Source of the DNA: Desulfomicrobium orale DSM 12838
GTDB taxonomy: Bacteria > Desulfobacterota > Desulfovibrionia > Desulfovibrionales > Desulfomicrobiaceae
Reading direction: 5' to 3'
DNA: 64,000 nt
Assembly (NCBI RefSeq): GCF_001553625.1
Contig: NZ_CP014230.1
Coordinates: 558,001 to 622,000 of the forward strand
Positions 25,818 through 37,353 of this stretch are shown here, one piece after another. The first letter of the stretch is position 1. The number at the start of each line of letters is the position of its first letter. Under the pieces are notes generated by a model that was not told the DNA's origin, ran no database searches, and was given only the letters and a program-made list of their open reading frames with translations. The position numbers were made by a program, and so were the translations under genes.

Positions 25818-27479
25818 TCATCCGACTCCTTCCAATCCTCCACCGCCGGCCACACGAATGACTTCATCCAATGAGGTCACGCCGTCACGGACTTTGGCCA
25901 GCCCGTCATCACGCAGCAGCCGCATGCCTTTGGCCACTCCGGCGGCGGTCAGGGCGGAGGCACTTTTCCGCAGCAGCATGAGCTCGCGGATTTCGTCATC
26001 AATTTCCAGCAGCTCGAAAATGGCCACGCGGCCCCGATAACCGGTCTGGCCACAATGAGCGCAGCCCTTGGGACGAAAAATCTCCCCGCCGTCCAGACCG
26101 AAACGCTGCCGTACTCCGCCGGGCATGGTGTAGGCTTCCTTGCAATGCGGACAAAGCACGCGCACCAGCCGCTGGGCCATGATGCCGATAATAGAGGATG
26201 CAAGGAGATAATCCTCCGCGCCCATTTCCAGCAGCCGGGCCACGGCACCGGCGGCATTGTTGGTATGCAGCGTGGAAAAAACGAGATGGCCGGTCAGAGC
26301 CGACTGGATGGCGATATCCGCCGTTTCCTGGTCGCGGATCTCACCGATGAGGATCACATCCGGGTCCTGACGCACGATGGAGCGCAGGCCCCGGGCAAAG
26401 GTCAGTCCCGCAGTGGTATTGACCTGCACCTGGTTGATGCCGTCCAGCTCGTATTCCACCGGGTCTTCCACGGTGATGATCTTCTTGTCCGGCGAGTTGA
26501 TGTCGTGCAGTGCCGAGTACAACGTGGTGGTCTTGCCGCTGCCGGTGGGGCCGGTAACCAGAATGATGCCGTAGGGCTGACGGATGAGACTGTTGAAGCG
26601 CGAAAGTTCCCGGTCGGGAAAGCCAAGGCTGCCCAAGGAAAAGGAAATGCTCTGCTTGTCGAGGATACGCAGCACGATGGACTCGCCGTACATGACCGGC
26701 AGACAGGACACGCGCAGATCGATATTTTTGCCCGCCACCTTGATCTGGATGCGGCCGTCCTGAGGCAGGCGGCGTTCGGCGATATCCATCTGGGCCATGA
26801 TCTTCACGCGGGTGGTCAGCCCCTGAAGCATACGCTTGGGCAAAACCTCGTGCTCGTAGAGGAGACCGTCGGCGCGAAAACGGACCTGCACCCGGTCCAG
26901 AAAAGGCTCCACATGGATGTCGCTGGCCCCGATCTCCACGGCCCGGGTCAGCATCTGGTTCACGGTCTTGATGACCGGCGCCTCGGAGGCCAGATCCTTC
27001 AGGCCCTCCACGTCGGCGGTCAGTCCCGCGTCCTCGACGGTTTCCTCGGGAACAGCCTCATCCGCGCCGAAATACCGCCGAATCCAGGACCGGATCAGCT
27101 CCTCCCTGGCCAGAACCAGACGCAGTTCATGCTGAGGGTACAGCCGGGCCAGCACGTCCCGCACGCGCACGGCCAAGGGGTCGTGCACGGCGAAAACCAC
27201 AGCCTCCGCGTCCTGCCGTACGGGAAAGACCAAATTTTCATCCAGAAATGGAACCGGCAGAGTGGCGAAAGGTTCCGGCGAATAATTCTCGGACAGGGCT
27301 CCCGTCACTTCCAGATCGAAAAACTCGCTTGCGGCCCGCAGATAGTCGTCATCGCTCATGACGCCCATACGCACGGCGGTCAGATAGAGCGGTTCGTCGG
27401 AACGTTTGACCTTGGCCAGCCGCTCGCTTTCCTTGCGGGAAATGAGGTCGAGATCGTAGAGCTTCTGCAAAAAAGACAT
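25818..27479 (-). CDS. GspE/PilB-type secretion or pilus-assembly ATPase
   Basis: This is a 553-residue hexameric cytoplasmic ATPase of the type II secretion/type IV pilus family. It has an N-terminal MshEN-like domain (residues 1-150), Walker A GPTGSGKTT, the Asp box, Walker B ILIGEIRDQETADIA, the His box HLVFSTLHTN, and a tetracysteine zinc site (CPHC ... CAHC) near 470-500. ATG 27479 begins MSFLQKLYDLDLISR, the family's usual start. It stands alone: no pilin, GspF or secretin genes are nearby. Its position after wzt may be coincidental. Confidence 0.9.
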   Translation of the reverse strand: MSFLQKLYDLDLISRKESERLAKVKRSDEPLYLTAVRMGVMSDDDYLRAASEFFDLEVTGALSENYSPEPFATLPVPFLDENLVFPVRQDAEAVVFAVHDPLAVRVRDVLARLYPQHELRLVLAREELIRSWIRRYFGADEAVPEETVEDAGLTADVEGLKDLASEAPVIKTVNQMLTRAVEIGASDIHVEPFLDRVQVRFRADGLLYEHEVLPKRMLQGLTTRVKIMAQMDIAERRLPQDGRIQIKVAGKNIDLRVSCLPVMYGESIVLRILDKQSISFSLGSLGFPDRELSRFNSLIRQPYGIILVTGPTGSGKTTTLYSALHDINSPDKKIITVEDPVEYELDGINQVQVNTTAGLTFARGLRSIVRQDPDVILIGEIRDQETADIAIQSALTGHLVFSTLHTNNAAGAVARLLEMGAEDYLLASSIIGIMAQRLVRVLCPHCKEAYTMPGGVRQRFGLDGGEIFRPKGCAHCGQTGYRGRVAIFELLEIDDEIRELMLLRKSASALTAAGVAKGMRLLRDDGLAKVRDGVTSLDEVIRVAGGGGLEGVG

Positions 27480-27541
27480 GAATTTCACCCGGTTCTTCTG
27501 ATATAGCCGCACTACGGGCGGTTTTCCCACGTCTGATGCGG

Positions 27542-28834
27542 CTATTCCGTCACCATCAGATGCGTTTCGCGGTCAGGGACGCCGACCAGGCCCGTGGCCA
27601 GAGAAGAACTGTGCGACTTGAAGGCCAGGGCGTCATGCACCCACACATGCTGCACATGCTCTTCCTGAGTTCCCTCGGCCACGGCCACGGCCACGGAATA
27701 GTCCCCCGGAGCCAGAATGGGCATGCGAAAAGCAAACACTGCCTCGAGCACCTGCCCGCAGCCCACGGGAAAGCCTTCGCCATAGCGCTCCCATGTGTTG
27801 TCGCCAAAAAGAAACTGCCCCAGCCTGTCCTTGCACATGAAACCCACGATGGGCTGACTCATGGTGCGGAGGGCTCTGGCCCGGACCACCACCCGCACCA
27901 TTTCTCCACCCTGGATGCTTGGCAGCATGCGGCCGGATTCATTGCGCAGGGAAACCTGAAGCAGCTCCACGCCGCCTTCACCGAATCCCTGATCGACACT
28001 CAACCCGGCATATGCAACCGGATTGTCCTCGGTGGAAAAGTCGGAAACGGCCGCCTCGGGAGCCTCCTGCGGCATGTTACTTTCCGTAGCGGGTTCGGCC
28101 GGGCCGTAAATCCCGGCCAGGTACCTTTCGCACACGGATTTGGCGCGGCCCTCGGCCTCCACCCGGCCATTTTTGAGCCATAAGGCCCGTTCGCACAGGG
28201 CCAGTACGGCGGAGGTGTCGTGACTGACGAAAAGAATGGTCCCTGTTTTCCGGAACTCCTGCAGAAAGCGCATGCACTTCTGCACAAAAAACACGTCTCC
28301 CACGGCCAAGGCCTCGTCGATGACCAGAATATCCGCCCGCACATGGGCCATGACCGCAAAGGCCAGACGGAGAAACATGCCGCTGGAGTAGGTTTTCACA
28401 GGCCGGTCCAAAAAGTCCCCTATGTCGGCGAAGGCCGCAATGCCGGAAAAACGAGCCTCCACGTCCCTGCGCTCCATGCCCAGCAACGCGGCATTCACAT
28501 ACACGTTTTCCCGCCCGGAAAATTCCGGATTGAACCCCGCGCCCAGTTCCAGCAGGGCTGCCACCCTCCCATGCACTGCAATCTCGCCCCGGCTTGGAGT
28601 CAGAGTCCCGCAAATGCACTGCAACAGAGTGGATTTTCCCGAGCCGTTCCGGCCCACGATGCCCACGGTTTCCCCCCGGCGGACTTCAAAGCTCACCTCC
28701 TCCAGGGCGCGGACTTCGGAATAATAAGTGCGCCGTCCCCGGAACAGCGACTGCTTGAGCCGGTCCAAGGGGCAGGCATAAATATGGAAGTTTTTGCTGA
28801 CTCCGCGCAGGGAGATGGCCACGTCAGACGACAT
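27542..28834 (-). CDS. wzt: ABC exporter ATPase with C-terminal glycan-binding domain (Wzt)
   Basis: This is a 430-residue protein. Residues 1-245 are the ATPase, with Walker A GRNGSGKST, signature YSSGMFLRLAFAV and Walker B ILVIDEALAVGD, diagnostic of the polysaccharide/teichoic acid export subfamily. Residues about 285-430 form a Wzt-C type beta-sandwich that recognises the modified end of the chain before export. ATG 28834 (MSSDVAISLRG) overlaps wzm by 11 bases; the frame is open further upstream inside wzm. It works with Wzm to export undecaprenyl-linked O-polysaccharide. Confidence 0.92.
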   Translation of the reverse strand: MSSDVAISLRGVSKNFHIYACPLDRLKQSLFRGRRTYYSEVRALEEVSFEVRRGETVGIVGRNGSGKSTLLQCICGTLTPSRGEIAVHGRVAALLELGAGFNPEFSGRENVYVNAALLGMERRDVEARFSGIAAFADIGDFLDRPVKTYSSGMFLRLAFAVMAHVRADILVIDEALAVGDVFFVQKCMRFLQEFRKTGTILFVSHDTSAVLALCERALWLKNGRVEAEGRAKSVCERYLAGIYGPAEPATESNMPQEAPEAAVSDFSTEDNPVAYAGLSVDQGFGEGGVELLQVSLRNESGRMLPSIQGGEMVRVVVRARALRTMSQPIVGFMCKDRLGQFLFGDNTWERYGEGFPVGCGQVLEAVFAFRMPILAPGDYSVAVAVAEGTQEEHVQHVWVHDALAFKSHSSSLATGLVGVPDRETHLMVTE

Positions 28835-29639
28835 CGGCAAATCCTTTGCGCGCCTTGGCATAAAACCACCAGGCGGCTTCCAGAGCGGCCAGGGCGGCCA
28901 GCGTGTACACGGCAAGCCCGGACCAGTCCGGCATGTTGCCAAGAACAAGCACGTCCCGGACGGCGGCAATGACCGGAGCCAGGGGATTAATGAGCAGAAA
29001 CTTGCGGAACTCCTCGGGCACCGCGCTCAGAGGGTAAAAAATGGGGCTCAGAAACATGAGCACCGTAAGCAGGATGGACATGAGCTGATCCATATCCCGC
29101 ACATATACGCCCAAGGTGGCAAGCCCAAGGGCGCAGGCGCAGGTCAGCAGACACAGAGGCGCCAAGACCACGGGCAACAGCAGGACCGTCAGCGGCAAAG
29201 CAAGATGGGATACGGCCAGAAACAAAATCAGCACGCAGGCGCTGAGGGCTGCGTTGAACAGGGCGCTGCCCAGAGCTACGGCGGGAAGAATCTCCAGAGG
29301 AAAAATGATCTTGGTGATGTAATTGGGCTGGGAGACGAAAAGTGACGGAGCCCGACCCGCGCATTCGGCGAAAAAGGCGTACACGATGAGCCCGCAGAAC
29401 AGGTACGGTGCAAATTCCACCGGAGAATCGGCCTCTCCCCATCTGGCCCTGAAAATAACGCTGAATACGAAGGTATACACGCAAAGCATGAACACCGGCA
29501 CCAAAACGGGCCAGACCATGCCCAGCATGGTGCCCTTGTAGCGAGCCGCGATCTCGCGGCGCGTCAGCTGGGCCAGCAGCGTACGGTGTCGATAGAGAGA
29601 GACGAAAAAGCCGCCGGGTTTGTGGGTCATCGAAGGCAT
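28824..29639 (-). CDS. wzm: ABC-2 type polysaccharide export permease (Wzm)
   Basis: This 271-residue membrane protein has six predicted segments. The cytoplasmic start LTRREIAARYKGTMLGMVW is the family's hallmark coupling region. It forms the channel for lipid-linked polysaccharide together with the Wzt ATPase encoded by the overlapping downstream gene. ATG 29639 was chosen; ATG 29630 is also possible. No strong ribosome site is seen. Confidence 0.9.
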   Translation of the reverse strand: MPSMTHKPGGFFVSLYRHRTLLAQLTRREIAARYKGTMLGMVWPVLVPVFMLCVYTFVFSVIFRARWGEADSPVEFAPYLFCGLIVYAFFAECAGRAPSLFVSQPNYITKIIFPLEILPAVALGSALFNAALSACVLILFLAVSHLALPLTVLLLPVVLAPLCLLTCACALGLATLGVYVRDMDQLMSILLTVLMFLSPIFYPLSAVPEEFRKFLLINPLAPVIAAVRDVLVLGNMPDWSGLAVYTLAALAALEAAWWFYAKARKGFADVV

Positions 29640-29771
29640 TATCTCTGAATGGCCGAAAGTTTGTGGAATGTGAGGAAGTTTAAGGAGGTGGCGCAAAACT
29701 GTCTAGCGACCTGTGCAGCCCGCACATCGGCCCGGATTTCCCGCGCTTTCAACCGCGAATGCCGGATGAAA

Positions 29772-31639
<1,868 letters not shown>

Positions 31640-31643
<4 letters not shown>

Positions 31644-32824
31644 ACCGCCGCCCCATCGCGCAGGGCGGCTCGCAGTACCCGGACCACAACTCCGGCGTAG
31701 CGGCTCATGTCGTCGGGGGTGATGGTGGGATGAACCAGAAGAAGCAGACTTCTCGCGCCCAGAGAGCCGGCAACAGGCAGCGGAGCAGCCGGCCCCATTC
31801 CGGCGCGAACAAATGCCTGTTCGCGGTAGATTTCCGGGCAGACACCGGCAAAAGCGGGCATGCCTTGGGCCGTGATTTCAGTCACTACCCGGTCACGGCT
31901 CCAGCCGTCCCGTAAGAATACAGCATCGAGAGCCAGATAAAATTTATAGTATGCGTGAAAGTAGTCCGGCCCCGGCACATGTATCTCCACACCGGCCAGC
32001 TTGCCCAGCTCTCTGACGAGGAATGCTGCGTTTTCGCGCCGTCGCGCTACCCAAGTATCCAGTTTCCCCAGTTGGATGCGGCCGATGGCGGCCTGCATCT
32101 CAGTCATGCGCCAGTTGGTCCCGAAATTCTCGTGCACAAAGCGGAAGCCCGAACCCGAATGCGGCGCATTCATGAGCTCCCAGCTTTTACCGTGGTCCTT
32201 GTAAGCCCAGGCCCGCCGAAAAGCCGCCTCGTCATCCAGGAGCAGCATCCCGCCTTCCCCGCCCGTGGTCATGATTTTGTCCTGACAAAAGGAAAACGCC
32301 GCCGCATGACCGAAAGAACCTACGGGACGCCCCTTGTAGCGCGCGCCATGAGCCTGGGCGCAGTCTTCGATGACGATCAGGCCATGCTTCCGGGCCAACT
32401 CCAAAATGGGCTCCATGTCGCAAGGCCAGCCCGCCAGATGCACGCAAACAATACACTTGGTCCGGGGCGTGAGTACGGCCTCGATACTTTCTGCGGTCAC
32501 ATTGCGCGAAACCGGATCCACATCGGCCAGCACGGGACGTGCTCCCCGAGCCACCGCGCAGCTAGCCGAAGCGATGAACGTCCAGCAGGTGGTGACCACC
32601 TCGTCTCCGGCTCCAATGCCGAAGGCCTCCAGAGCCAGTTCCAAGGCCAGAGTCCCATTGGCCAGAGCGATAGCGTGACGCCTCCCCGTATAGGCCGCGA
32701 ATTCCTCCTCGAACGACCGGCATTCCTGCCCGGTCCAGTAGTTGACGCGGCCGGACCGCAATACACGAAGCGCGGCCTCCTGCTCGTCAGGAGCGAAATA
32801 CGGCCAGGGAGCGGATAAGTTCAT
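31640..32824 (-). CDS. pglE: DegT/DnrJ/EryC1 sugar aminotransferase (PglE-like)
   Basis: This 394-residue PLP enzyme would aminate the PglF product at C4. It has the PLP-binding stretch IVIEDCAQAHGA and the Schiff-base Lys in FSFCQDKIMTTGGEGGM. ATG 32824 (MNLSAPWPYFAPDE) overlaps the pglD stop (ATGA). The frame extends upstream without family-like sequence. Its place between pglD and pglF supports the diNAcBac assignment over other amino sugars, though substrate cannot be proved from sequence. Confidence 0.88.
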
Positions 32825-33447
32825 GACTGGTACCTTACAATACGGGCGGGAGAGCCCATGACCACGGCATTGTCGGGCACGTCCCGAATAATCGTGGAGC
32901 CAGCCCCTGCCAAAACATTCGAGCCGATTCGCACACCCTGAATGACCTGACTGCCGATTCCAATCCAGGAGTCCTGACCAACATGTACGTTGCCGCCCAG
33001 ATGGACTCCGGGACAAACATGTGTGAAATCTCCAATAAGACAGTCATGATCCACAGAGGCACACGTGTTAACAATAGCATGGCAACCCACAAAGACCCCG
33101 GGTTGCAATACAGCCCCGGCACAAATGACTGTTCCAGAATCAAGCGAGGCTGCCGGATCGACCCAAGCTGCGGGATGCACCAAGGTAGTCCACAAAGCTT
33201 TTGTACACATGGCGACAATGCGCCTTCTGATTGCCCCATTACCAATACCGCTCACTGCCGCACCTCGCTCCACCAACGAAAATTCGGTCAGAGAGCCCAA
33301 GACAGGAATACCCATGACCGAAGCCCCATGCAGCGATGGCGCATCGTCATAAAATCCTGCAACATCCAAGCTCAGAGCCCGCAATATCCCCAATACGACT
33401 TTACCGTGACCGCTCGCCCCCAAAATACAGATTCCACTACTGTGCAT
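32821..33447 (-). CDS. pglD: Sugar N-acetyltransferase with left-handed beta-helix (PglD-like)
   Basis: This 208-residue protein belongs to the NeuD/PglD family. Residues 1-75 are a Rossmann-like UDP-sugar domain (ILGASGHGKVVLGILR). The rest is a hexapeptide-repeat helix with the catalytic His in ASVDHDCLIGDFTHV. It acetylates the C4 amino group to finish UDP-diNAcBac. ATG 33447 is preceded by AGGA at proper spacing. The 3' end overlaps pglE. Confidence 0.9.
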   Translation of the reverse strand: MHSSGICILGASGHGKVVLGILRALSLDVAGFYDDAPSLHGASVMGIPVLGSLTEFSLVERGAAVSGIGNGAIRRRIVAMCTKALWTTLVHPAAWVDPAASLDSGTVICAGAVLQPGVFVGCHAIVNTCASVDHDCLIGDFTHVCPGVHLGGNVHVGQDSWIGIGSQVIQGVRIGSNVLAGAGSTIIRDVPDNAVVMGSPARIVRYQS

Positions 33448-34036
33448 CCGGACTTCCTGTAAATCTAGGCATAGTCTCGTGTCCTGACGCACTCACGCCT
33501 TTTTTGCAAAAAACAGTTTTTACCGTCAGCCACAGAATTTTCATATCCAGAGACAAGCTCCAATTATCCACATACCAGATATCTAAAGAAAATTTTTCCT
33601 CCCAGGACAAAGCATTACGGCCATTGACCTGGGCCCACCCCGTGATGCCGGGTCGCATCTCATGCCGTCGAGCCTGTTCCGACGTGTAGAGAGGAAGATA
33701 TTCCATAAGAAGTGGACGAGGGCCTACCAAGCTCATATCTCCACTCAGCACATTCCACAGCTCGGGAAGTTCGTCCAAAGACATACTCCGTAAAGAACGC
33801 CCCACAGAGGTGATTCTCTCCGAGTCGGCAAGAGGCTCACCGGAAGCATTCACAGCTTCGCGCATGGTTCGGAATTTGATCATGCGAAAAGGACGCCCAT
33901 GCAAGCCTGGACGCGTCTGCACAAAAAAAATAGGGCTCCCCAACCCCACACGCACGATCAAAGCCACGACGATTAAAATGGGGGCAGACAAAATCAGGAA
34001 AGCCAGAGAAAAAATAACATCCAAAAAACGTTTCAT
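33437..34036 (-). CDS. pglC: Initiating phosphoglycosyl transferase (PglC-like)
   Basis: This 199-residue monotopic membrane enzyme transfers a phospho-sugar, here probably phospho-diNAcBac, to undecaprenyl phosphate. It has the re-entrant hydrophobic N-terminus (residues 1-30), KFRTMREA, the catalytic Asp-Glu of LDELPELWNVLSGDMSLVG, and PGITGWAQVNGRN. The size matches the minimal PglC class and not the long WbaP type. It overlaps pglD by 11 bases and follows pglB by 3 bases. Confidence 0.93.
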   Translation of the reverse strand: MKRFLDVIFSLAFLILSAPILIVVALIVRVGLGSPIFFVQTRPGLHGRPFRMIKFRTMREAVNASGEPLADSERITSVGRSLRSMSLDELPELWNVLSGDMSLVGPRPLLMEYLPLYTSEQARRHEMRPGITGWAQVNGRNALSWEEKFSLDIWYVDNWSLSLDMKILWLTVKTVFCKKGVSASGHETMPRFTGSPDAQ

Positions 34037-34039
34037 GGT

Positions 34040-36208
34040 TCACATGGCCTTGTAGGCCCGCGTCCAAGGATACTGGTCTTCCACCAGTTGAAAATATGGC
34101 TCAAAATCCTTGGGATTGCCGATCAGCATCTGTACCATCATGGATTTATAAATTTTAGCATCCATAATGAAGGCCTGGCTGGAACGCTGATTCAGCACCA
34201 GATGCAAACCGGAGCTGTTCTGCCAAGTCATGCGTCGGGTGGCATTGCCGTCATCAATGACATCAAGCGAGTCAATGGGGGTCTGACGGGATTGTACCGT
34301 GATATGTCCTGTTTGCGTATTGATGCCGAATTGCCCCTGAAGCTGCTGGAATTGGCCTGGAGCACCGGTGCCGGATATCAGGTCCCAATTACCGTAAAAA
34401 CTGATCCAATAGGAAAGACGCAGATTTTCCCAAGATACCACAAAATACTGATCTGGCAGATCTTGCGGTAACTCCAGAGCCTTATGCGCCAAGCTGCTCA
34501 CAAACTCCGTCGCGTTCTCCGCACCCAAAACGTCCAAGCTTTTCACGGGGTTGTCCCAATAGTAAATGGACGCATTTTGTTGCCGAGATGATTCCCGCTG
34601 GGCGTGGGTCACAAAGCGCATAAGCTGGCTGGCCTGCATGGGCGAATGCGCACAGTGCACCCGGGCAAGAGGATAGAGCCAAGGCCCATCATGAGCCCCG
34701 CCATCGGCAAAGGTCAGACGTTCGGCATAGTATTGTCCAGCATAACCATAGTCCCACCACTGCCACAGACGCGCATCAGAGGGAATTTTTTCGCGCAAAT
34801 CCAAGAATGTCTGTGCGTAAACACGGGGCAGCACTGGCACCGGCGACATGCTCCCCATAAGCTCGCCCATGGGCCAGAATACGAGAACGCACATTGCCAG
34901 CTGGGCGATCCAGCGCCGCCCCTGGGGCTGCCCGAGCATCCGCATCGCCTCGGCCAGACCAAATCCGAAGCCGGCGCCCAACGCCACGCCGCCAAACATG
35001 GCAAAGCGGTTGCCCAGCTTCACGCTGGCCATGCTCAAGCCCAAGAATGGCAACAAAAGAAGAAGCTGCGGCCGCCGGTATACGGCGAGCGCATACATAG
35101 CCACGCCTAGAATAAAAAGCCACGAACTGCCCGCCACGCGTACGGCCACCTCACCCCAAGCCAAGTTCTGTGCCTCGCGAACACTCTGAGTAATGCCTGG
35201 CAGTTGTAAAGCCGTTTTGTTGCCCACTTCCGTGACACCTTTGGCATATCCGGCAATGGCCTGAAGATAGGCACTAATATTTTTATGCAAGCCAAAATGA
35301 TAGGAAAGAAACAGGGCAACTACGCCTAGAGCCACAAAAGTGACCTTATGGCGTAACAATTCGGGACGAAAAGTCTGGATACCTGCCAACACCAGAGCGG
35401 CGCCAAGGCCGGGCACACCGCCGAAAGTCAAGGCATAGACAGCAAGCAGTCCGGTCCATAGTTCCGGCCAGTCCTTTCTGGGGGCCAAAAACAGACTCGA
35501 GAGAAAAGCCATACCCAGCACGGCCAGCAGAATACTTCCGCTTTGACTGTACATGTTCATATTCAGGGCGCCACACGCTCCGCTCAAAAGCAGCAGCACT
35601 GAAGACATGCGCGAATGCGGCGGCAGTTCTTCCCCCGTGCACCGCCAGGAGCCACGGGTTCGCGCCATGAACCAGGCGATGAGGAAGCAGGCAAAAGCCA
35701 AAGGAAACAGCAAAGAGATCAAATCCGTATCGCAAAATCCAAGCCGCGTACGTACCAAAAAGCCGATACTTGACGCGGACATGACCGCAAAAACCACTCC
35801 CCCCTCGGTCAGAAGCGTGGCTCTGGCCAGGAAGCAGGCAGGCAGAGCCATCCAGGGGATGAGCAACACGGGCAGCCAGAAACCGATCACGCCGAGAGGC
35901 AATCCCGTTAGTTTGTGTATCCATTGTATCATCTTCGCAAATGTCGACGATACGTAAAACCCCACCCCCTTGGCTCCAGCCAGCCACGCGTAAGCATCGT
36001 GAGTGGCCATGAGCGGCTCGGGGCCCACCTGGTAAATATCCGCCTGCCACCCGGCATATTCGATCAGGCGCAGCCCTGCGTTCAGAAAAAACGCCAGAAA
36101 AAATGCCAGAAAAAACTCACCGTTTTCCCCCAGCCTCCAGAAAACATGTGATTCTGAAGCACTGCCAGTCACTGCCACAGAAACATTTTGCTTTTTATCT
36201 GCCGCCAT
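34040..36208 (-). CDS. pglB: Oligosaccharyltransferase PglB (STT3 family)
   Basis: This is a 722-residue protein. About 13 membrane segments fill residues 20-430, and a soluble periplasmic domain follows. The signature WWDYG sits in RLWQWWDYGYAGQYYAERL, with the STT3-type DGGAHDG after it. It transfers the assembled glycan from lipid carrier to Asn of periplasmic proteins. ATG 36208 overlaps the preceding stop (TGATG); a GTG codon precedes it. Position next to pglC, D, E and F makes a coherent N-glycosylation locus, as known in Campylobacter and some Desulfovibrio. Confidence 0.93.
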   Translation of the reverse strand: MAADKKQNVSVAVTGSASESHVFWRLGENGEFFLAFFLAFFLNAGLRLIEYAGWQADIYQVGPEPLMATHDAYAWLAGAKGVGFYVSSTFAKMIQWIHKLTGLPLGVIGFWLPVLLIPWMALPACFLARATLLTEGGVVFAVMSASSIGFLVRTRLGFCDTDLISLLFPLAFACFLIAWFMARTRGSWRCTGEELPPHSRMSSVLLLLSGACGALNMNMYSQSGSILLAVLGMAFLSSLFLAPRKDWPELWTGLLAVYALTFGGVPGLGAALVLAGIQTFRPELLRHKVTFVALGVVALFLSYHFGLHKNISAYLQAIAGYAKGVTEVGNKTALQLPGITQSVREAQNLAWGEVAVRVAGSSWLFILGVAMYALAVYRRPQLLLLLPFLGLSMASVKLGNRFAMFGGVALGAGFGFGLAEAMRMLGQPQGRRWIAQLAMCVLVFWPMGELMGSMSPVPVLPRVYAQTFLDLREKIPSDARLWQWWDYGYAGQYYAERLTFADGGAHDGPWLYPLARVHCAHSPMQASQLMRFVTHAQRESSRQQNASIYYWDNPVKSLDVLGAENATEFVSSLAHKALELPQDLPDQYFVVSWENLRLSYWISFYGNWDLISGTGAPGQFQQLQGQFGINTQTGHITVQSRQTPIDSLDVIDDGNATRRMTWQNSSGLHLVLNQRSSQAFIMDAKIYKSMMVQMLIGNPKDFEPYFQLVEDQYPWTRAYKAM

Positions 36209-37353
36209 CACTCGTTTACCTTGTATAATTCCAAGTACTGCCGCACCACATGCTGTACATCAAATTCATCCACGGCTTTTTTCCGACTTTGCATCCCCAT
36301 CTCCTCACGCAAAGAACGGTCCGCCACTAACCGGCCCATGGCATCGGCCAGAGCCCCGACATTACGTACCGGTACCAACAGGCCGTTCACGCCGTGACCC
36401 ACAACCTCCCGGCAACCTGCGACATCCGTAGCAACAATGGGTTTACCCGCAGCCGCTGCCTCCAGCAACGTGCGTGGCACCCCCTCCCGATAACTGGGCA
36501 ACACACATATATCGGCCAGCGCGGTCAATGCAGGAATATCATCCCTGTGCCCCAGCCAGCGAACAACCTGCTGGGCAAGCAGATACTTCCGGCTGGCCGA
36601 GGATGGATTTCCTTCATCCACATCTCCCGCCAGCAAAAATACGGCCTGTGGAAAGCGTTGCCGCAAAAGCGCCGAGGCTTCCATATACTCGGCCAAGCCT
36701 TTGTGCCAGATGGCCCGCGCCACCATGAGTACGACCATCTGCCCCGGCTCGATTCGCAAATCCTTACGCAGTCCGGCAAGTATTTTTTTACCCACAGCGT
36801 CAGGGCGGAAGACCTGCGTATCCACTCCGGAGCTGCGAATGAGACGCGCCTTTCTTCCGCGCACAATATCCCAGGCGGCATAGGCCAACAAATCGTCGCG
36901 GTTCTGGAAGACAACTCCCTCCATTATGCGAAAAGCTTGGCGCTGAACAAAGTTCAGCATCCATCGCGCGATGCGTGCCTTGGGAGCCCGGTCCACGTAA
37001 AAACTACCCAGCCCTGTCACAGCGCCAAAAATACGTGGTACTCCGGCCAGCCACCCGGCCAGAGCGCCATACAGGTTGGGGCGGAGAGTGAATGTGTGCA
37101 GCACCTCCGGGCGCAGCTTTCTCAGGCGGACACACAAGGAGGTCAATGTGCGCAGCTCTAACAGCGGATTCCTGGATTTCCGGCGCAGGAAGTATTCTTC
37201 GACCCGCACTCCGGCCTCAGCAAATTTTTCAAAGAACTCTCCGCGCGGACACAGGGCGATCACTTCGTGACCGGCAGCCACCAGTGCGCGCATGACCGGC
37301 AGGCGGAACAGGTATAGATTGGCATCCACGTGGGACAGGAAAACAAACCTCAC
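36208..37353 (-). CDS. Family 4 glycosyltransferase (PglA-like)
   Basis: This is a 381-residue GT-B enzyme. GTG 37353 begins with FVFLSHVDANLYLFRLPVM and overlaps the asnB stop. The stretch EVLHTFTLRPNLYGALAGWL followed by FGAVTGLGSFY is typical of PglA/WbnK-type transferases, and the donor motif is CVLPSYREGVPRTLLEAAAA. In the Campylobacter pathway PglA adds GalNAc to lipid-linked diNAcBac. Here the sugar is unknown, and the assignment rests on this similarity and the pgl neighbours. Confidence 0.85.
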   Translation of the reverse strand: MRFVFLSHVDANLYLFRLPVMRALVAAGHEVIALCPRGEFFEKFAEAGVRVEEYFLRRKSRNPLLELRTLTSLCVRLRKLRPEVLHTFTLRPNLYGALAGWLAGVPRIFGAVTGLGSFYVDRAPKARIARWMLNFVQRQAFRIMEGVVFQNRDDLLAYAAWDIVRGRKARLIRSSGVDTQVFRPDAVGKKILAGLRKDLRIEPGQMVVLMVARAIWHKGLAEYMEASALLRQRFPQAVFLLAGDVDEGNPSSASRKYLLAQQVVRWLGHRDDIPALTALADICVLPSYREGVPRTLLEAAAAGKPIVATDVAGCREVVGHGVNGLLVPVRNVGALADAMGRLVADRSLREEMGMQSRKKAVDEFDVQHVVRQYLELYKVNE

